Shown: piece after piece, positions 60,124 to 64,000 of the stretch
Layout of the letters: each line of letters starts with the position of its first letter
Position numbering within the stretch: the stretch's first letter is position 1
Assembly: GCA_963756185.1 (NCBI GenBank)
Contig: CAVWMS010000002.1
Location: forward strand, 62,001-126,000
Reading direction: 5' to 3'
DNA from: DATAXI01 sp963756185
GTDB taxonomy: Bacteria; Verrucomicrobiota; Verrucomicrobiia; Chthoniobacterales; Chthoniobacteraceae
Length of the DNA: 64,000 nt
Notes under the pieces: generated by a model
Told to the model about the DNA's origin: nothing
Seen by the model: only the letters and a program-made list of their open reading frames with translations
Database searches by the model: none
Translations under genes and position numbers: made by a program

Positions 60124-60959
60124 ACCTCGGCGCCTCGAATCTCTTTTCCCTCGCGGGCAAAACCGTGCTTGTGACAGGCGCTTCCGGCTATCTTGGCCGG
60201 ACGATGGTGCGCGGTTTCCTGGAAAATGGCGCGCGCGTGATCGCCCTGGGGCGCAGCGATCGTCTCCAGGAGTCCGTCGGAAAGTGGCGCAAGGAATTCG
60301 GCGAACAAAACGCCGAAGCCCACCAGATCGACATGTACGACCTGCCCGCGCTCGCCGCGCTGCTCGAGCGGATCGCCGCCTCCGAGGCGCGCCTCGACGT
60401 GCTGGTGAACAACGCGCACGAACTCGGCCCCGCAACCGGATTCAACGTGCCGGAGGGAGCGATGGATGAATTCAACCTCAACGTCTGGCAGCGCAATCTC
60501 ACCGGCGGCGTCATCTGGCCGGCGCTGACCGTGCAGAAGGCGGGCGCAAAGATGAAGGCGGCCGGCGCCGGCAGCATCATCAACATCGCGACCATGTATG
60601 CGATGGTCGCCCCGTCACCCGCGCTTTACGAAGGGACCGATTTCATGAACCCGCCGGGCTATTCCGCATCGAAGGCCGCGCTGCTTGCATTCACGCGGTA
60701 CACCGCGTCGTTTTGGGGCCAACATGGCATCCGGTCGAACGCGATCCTTCCCGGGCCGTTCTCGAACGTCGAGGACACCGGCCCCAACGCCGTCCGCTCT
60801 GATGATTTCTTCCTGACCCGGCTCAAGTCTCGAACCTGCCTTGGCCGCATCGGCAAGCCGCACGAACTGGTCGGGGCGTTGCTTTTCCTGGCTTCGGACG
60901 CGTCGAGTTACGTCACCGGGCAGGCCCTTGCAATCGATGGCGGCTGGACGGTGACCTAG
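60120..60959 (+). CDS. Short-chain dehydrogenase
   Basis: A 279-residue classical SDR with a GTG start overlapping the previous stop: VLVTGASGYLGRTM, NNAHELGP, INIATM and the Tyr/Lys pair in GYSASKAALLAFTRY, ending AIDGGWTVT. A longer frame from 59658 lies within the preceding gene and is not used. Last of three SDRs in the run. Confidence 0.87.
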   Translation: MNLGASNLFSLAGKTVLVTGASGYLGRTMVRGFLENGARVIALGRSDRLQESVGKWRKEFGEQNAEAHQIDMYDLPALAALLERIAASEARLDVLVNNAHELGPATGFNVPEGAMDEFNLNVWQRNLTGGVIWPALTVQKAGAKMKAAGAGSIINIATMYAMVAPSPALYEGTDFMNPPGYSASKAALLAFTRYTASFWGQHGIRSNAILPGPFSNVEDTGPNAVRSDDFFLTRLKSRTCLGRIGKPHELVGALLFLASDASSYVTGQALAIDGGWTVT

Positions 60960-60997
60960 GAATATGGTTATCCCGGTTATCGAAGAATGAAGCGCCG

Positions 60998-61945
60998 ATG
61001 AATCCGACCCCAGGCCGCAAACTGATCAGCGTGGTCACTCCCTGTTACAATGAGGAGGGCAACGTCGAGGAATTGAACCGCCAGGTTGCGGCGGTATTCG
61101 ATTCGCTGCCCGGTTATGATTGGGAGCATATCTTCATCGATAACGCGTCGAAGGATAAGACGCAGGAAATTCTCCGGCGCATGGCGGCGAAGGATCCGCG
61201 GGTGAAGGTCATCATCAACGTGCGTAACTTCGGCCATATCCGCTCGCCGTTTTACGGCCTGCTCCAGGCGCGCGGCGACGCCGTGATTTCGCTGGTTGCG
61301 GATTTCCAGGATCCGACTTCGCTCATCCCGCAATTCATCGAGAAATGGGAGCAAGGTTACAAGGTGGTGCTTGGACAGAAGATAGACAGCGACGAGTCGA
61401 AGCTCTTTTTCACGTTGCGCTCGACTTATTACCGCCTCGTACGCAACCTGGCGGAGATTGAGTTACTCGAACATGTAACCGGGTTTGGAATTTATGACAG
61501 GACGGTGGTCGAGCAATTTCGCAAGGTGGACGATCCTTATCCCTACGGGCGCGGGCTGATTTCCGAGCTGGGCTACGAGGTGGCGCGCATTCCCTATCAT
61601 CAACCGGCGCGCAAGAGCGGCATTACCAAGAATAACTTCTATACATTGTATGACATGGCGATGCTGGGCATCACCAATCATTCGAAAGTGCCGCTGCGGC
61701 TTGCGACGCTGCTGGGGTTCGCGATGGCCTTGCTGAGTTTGTGCGTGGCAATCTGTTACTTCTTTTACAAGTTGATTTTCTGGAGCCGTTTCCCGGTGGG
61801 CCAGGCGCCGGTGGTGATCGGGCTTTTCCTGTTTTCCTCCGTCCAGTTGTTCTTTACCGGCGTGCTGGGCGAATATATTGCCGCGATGCATACGCAAATC
61901 CTGCACCGGCCCCTGGTGATTGAGAAGGAGAGGATCAATTTTTAG
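60998..61945 (+). CDS. GtrB/ArnC-like polyprenyl-phosphate glycosyltransferase (GT2)
   Basis: A 315-residue protein. The GT2 catalytic domain has ISVVTPCYNEEGNVEEL, HIFIDNASKDKT and ADFQDPTSLIPQF (the DxD-like site). Two C-terminal transmembrane helices (about 230-258 and 268-292) end in a positively charged tail. Such enzymes load a sugar onto undecaprenyl phosphate, which is then flipped for periplasmic transfer. The flippase-like membrane protein and the large membrane protein downstream fit a three-component system. Confidence 0.9.
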   Translation: MNPTPGRKLISVVTPCYNEEGNVEELNRQVAAVFDSLPGYDWEHIFIDNASKDKTQEILRRMAAKDPRVKVIINVRNFGHIRSPFYGLLQARGDAVISLVADFQDPTSLIPQFIEKWEQGYKVVLGQKIDSDESKLFFTLRSTYYRLVRNLAEIELLEHVTGFGIYDRTVVEQFRKVDDPYPYGRGLISELGYEVARIPYHQPARKSGITKNNFYTLYDMAMLGITNHSKVPLRLATLLGFAMALLSLCVAICYFFYKLIFWSRFPVGQAPVVIGLFLFSSVQLFFTGVLGEYIAAMHTQILHRPLVIEKERINF

Positions 61946-61990
61946 CATCCGCCTGGCCATCCGGGCCTGAATCTTCGGGCCGCCTTTTCA

Positions 61991-62962
61991 ATGCTCGCCG
62001 CCAGGTCCAGATTTCTACTTCGGTTGACCGCTTCGGCGCTCCTGCTCTTGCTGCTGGTCACGAAGGTTCATTGGAGCGTGCTCTTTGCCGTTTGGGGACA
62101 TTTGAGTCTGCCGCGTTACCTTTGCGCGTCGATGCTAGCGCCGGCGATGATTGCCATCCTCGCGCTCCGCTGGCGCATCTTTCTTCGGCAACAGTCGCTC
62201 GAAATCCCCGGCTTTACCGTCCTGGGACTCACCTGGGCCGGACAATTCTTCAACACGGTCCTGCCCGGCAGCATCGGCGGCAACGTCGTGAAGATTTACC
62301 AGGTCTGCCGGATGGCGCCTGACAAAAAGGCGGCTGCGGCAGCGTCGGTGATTGTCGACCGCTTCGCGGCGCTGATCGCGCTCACCGTGCTCGCGGCGAT
62401 CTCGCTTGCCTGCGGCAGGGCATTGCCCGAGCTGAGCCTCAAATCGCTGCCCGGTTCGAGGTGGATCTGGCTCGGGGCGGCCGTTCTCCTCGCAGCCGCC
62501 GCGGTCTTTTTCTTTGTCAAGGTGCTTGGCTCGCCCCATTGGCTGGCGCGGCTGAGGCAACTCGTCACCGCGTTGCGCGCCAGTTTTACCCCCAACCGGG
62601 CGTTCTTCATCGGATTGGCGCTGGCCTTCGCGGTCCACCTGATGAATGTCGGCATCTTCTTCGGGTTTGCCCGCGCGCTGCATATCCCGATCACTTATTT
62701 CCAGGCGCTTACGTTTTTCCCGATCATCCTCTTCCTGCTGCTCATCCCGGTGACCGTCAATGGCTATGGCTTGCGCGAAATGCTGTTGCTGTTTTATTTC
62801 ACTCATTACCACATCACCTTGCAATCAACCGCTGGCGCCGGCCCGATGGAAACTGCAATAAGCCTCTCCCTGCTCGGTGTCGCAAATGACCTGCTTTGGA
62901 ACCTGCCCGGCGGCCTTTGGTACATGCTCGCCGCCGGCAAACGCAAACTTCCCCATTCGTAA
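61991..62962 (+). CDS. Flippase-like / lysylphosphatidylglycerol synthase-type membrane protein
   Basis: A 323-residue protein with about eight hydrophobic helices. Motifs of the UPF0104/LPG-synthase transmembrane family are present: WAGQFFNTVLPGSIGGNVVKIYQ, SVIVDRFAALIAL and PVTVNGYGLREMLLL. Members are proposed lipid or lipid-linked sugar flippases. It follows the GT2 gene and precedes a large membrane protein, so a role in moving the lipid-linked sugar across the membrane is reasonable. Confidence 0.85.
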   Translation: MLAARSRFLLRLTASALLLLLLVTKVHWSVLFAVWGHLSLPRYLCASMLAPAMIAILALRWRIFLRQQSLEIPGFTVLGLTWAGQFFNTVLPGSIGGNVVKIYQVCRMAPDKKAAAAASVIVDRFAALIALTVLAAISLACGRALPELSLKSLPGSRWIWLGAAVLLAAAAVFFFVKVLGSPHWLARLRQLVTALRASFTPNRAFFIGLALAFAVHLMNVGIFFGFARALHIPITYFQALTFFPIILFLLLIPVTVNGYGLREMLLLFYFTHYHITLQSTAGAGPMETAISLSLLGVANDLLWNLPGGLWYMLAAGKRKLPHS

Positions 62963-63000
62963 TTGCGCGCCGCGCACCCCCTCACCATACTGCCGCCGCC

Positions 63001-64000
63001 GTGGCCAAAAACCGCAAATCCTCCCCTCCCCAACGCACGCAACGCCGGCCCGTAAAGGCCGCGAAAAGACAGGCCTCGCCCGCAATGGAATGGGTGCGCT
63101 ACGCCGTGCTGGCGGCCATTTGCATGCTGCTCTGGTGCGGTGTCTACGACCGCTGGAGCGGCGCCGCGTGGAGCGTACCGATCGAGTACGGCATCCGGCC
63201 CGACGTGGCGGACGTGCTGTCCGACCTTGCCGGATTCAAGGCGGCCGCGGATGGCGATTACCTGCCGATCGTTTTCTATAACAACCCCCACCTGGGCGCG
63301 CCTTATTCGGGCAACGGCAACGATGTTCCCGAGACCGAGGGCTTTTTGACCTTGGGCACCGGACTGCTCGCGGGAGTCATCGGCCTTTTTCCCGCGGCGA
63401 ACTGCATGGTGATGCTGCTGCAGACGCTGGCGGCCATCGCTTTTTATTACACGGCGCGGCGGTTTAAGTGCGACTGGCGATGGAGCTTTGCCGGCGCGCT
63501 CTTTTTCGGTTTGGCGCCGTTCGGTTTTGCGCATTCGCTCCATCATTTCGTGGTCACGGACTACTGGCACATGGCGCCTGCCATCCTGGTCTGCTTCTGG
63601 ATCGGCAACGGAAACGGGCTGCGGTTCCGATCGAGGAATTACTGGTTTGCCATCGCGCTGGCCGTGGTGACGGGATGGCAGAACGTCTATTACACGAACA
63701 TGTTCATCCAGATGGTGGGTATCGGTCTCATCATCCAATGGGTGCGCCACGGATGGCGCGCCAGCGTTGCCGGCCCTGAGCGTCGGTTGCGCGGCATTCG
63801 CGGCGTTCATGGTCATGATGATGCGCACGGTCATTTACGGGATGTTGCACGGACATAACCCGAGCGCGGTGATTCGCAGTTATTCGCAGATGGAATTGTA
63901 CGCGCTGAAGCTGGTCGATTGCTTCATCCCCTTCCCGTATCACAAGATTCCCGCGTTCGCGGCGCTGGGCAGGCGCTTTTATCAATGGACGGCCCTGCCG
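63001..64000 (+). CDS. Large membrane protein, partial at the right edge, with a one-base frameshift
   Basis: The GTG start at 63001 gives MAKNRKSSPP and then helices from about residue 27. Sequence LPIVFYNNPHLGAPYSGNGNDVPETE is followed by further helices. At 63774-63776 a CCC run looks one base too long; skipping it continues as LSVGCAAFAAFMVMMMRTVIYGMLHGH to the window end. It resembles GT-C/YfhO-type polysaccharide enzymes, probably transferring the lipid-linked sugar made upstream. The C-terminus is outside the window. Confidence 0.75.

Overview
The window is about 60% G+C and looks like a free-living Verrucomicrobiota chromosome. The reasons are the mix of exported glycosidases, a sialate O-acetylesterase, an Fe-S type CysH with a fused CysN-CysC, and abundant short palindromic intergenic repeats. 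This is an inference from gene content, not a phylogenetic placement. No rRNA operon, intact tRNA, CRISPR array or complete insertion sequence is visible.

Layout. 1-13.1 kb: the end of an exported repeat protein, an esterase, a TlpA-like thioredoxin protein, a low-GC orphan region with a degenerate ImmA/IrrE-like protein and its partner, purN with a second broken copy of its 3' end nearby, a large membrane protein, and an exbB-exbD-tonB operon behind a near-perfect Fur box. 13.2-27 kb: a glycan-degradation region. It holds two full copies and one fragment of a GH101-like glycosidase, a GH27 enzyme, an alginate-lyase/FGE-sulfatase fusion, DoxX, glutamate dehydrogenase, a PagL-like lipid A deacylase and a sialate O-acetylesterase, with small orphan genes (including an ORF6N protein) between the GH101 copies. 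27-35.6 kb: accessory DNA with a TIR-NB-ARC-TPR protein, a membrane-domain/IstB chimera, a C-terminally shortened Ada, and a 2.1 kb segment bounded by two tRNA 3'-end fragments. 35.6-46.2 kb: housekeeping genes recA, cysH-cysD-cysNC, a damaged transketolase gene, metG and gltX. 46.2-64 kb: surface polysaccharide genes. These are large membrane proteins, a GT4 glycosyltransferase, rfbF-rfbG-rfbH plus an SDR for a CDP-3,6-dideoxyhexose, then NeuB-like, KdsC-like, acetolactate-synthase-like, TIM-barrel and three SDR genes, a GtrB/ArnC-like GT2, a flippase-like membrane protein and a partial membrane protein.

The genes work together as follows. The ExbBD-TonB proteins would power iron-regulated outer-membrane uptake. 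The cys genes carry sulfate to APS/PAPS and sulfite. The 14-27 kb enzymes would strip N-acetylgalactosamine-, galactose-, uronate- and sialate-type decorations from glycans. The 50-63 kb run would build and assemble an unusual deoxy or branched sugar onto surface polymers.

Two general cautions. At least six otherwise intact genes carry a single-base frameshift in a short run, and transketolase also has an in-frame amber codon, so residual assembly indels are likely and start/stop calls there are composite. The most unusual unexplained signal is a roughly 265-bp multi-hairpin element present twice (13.24-13.50 kb and 31.04-31.30 kb, inverted). Its hairpins keep pairing while their sequences differ, and both copies abut the 3' end of a gene.
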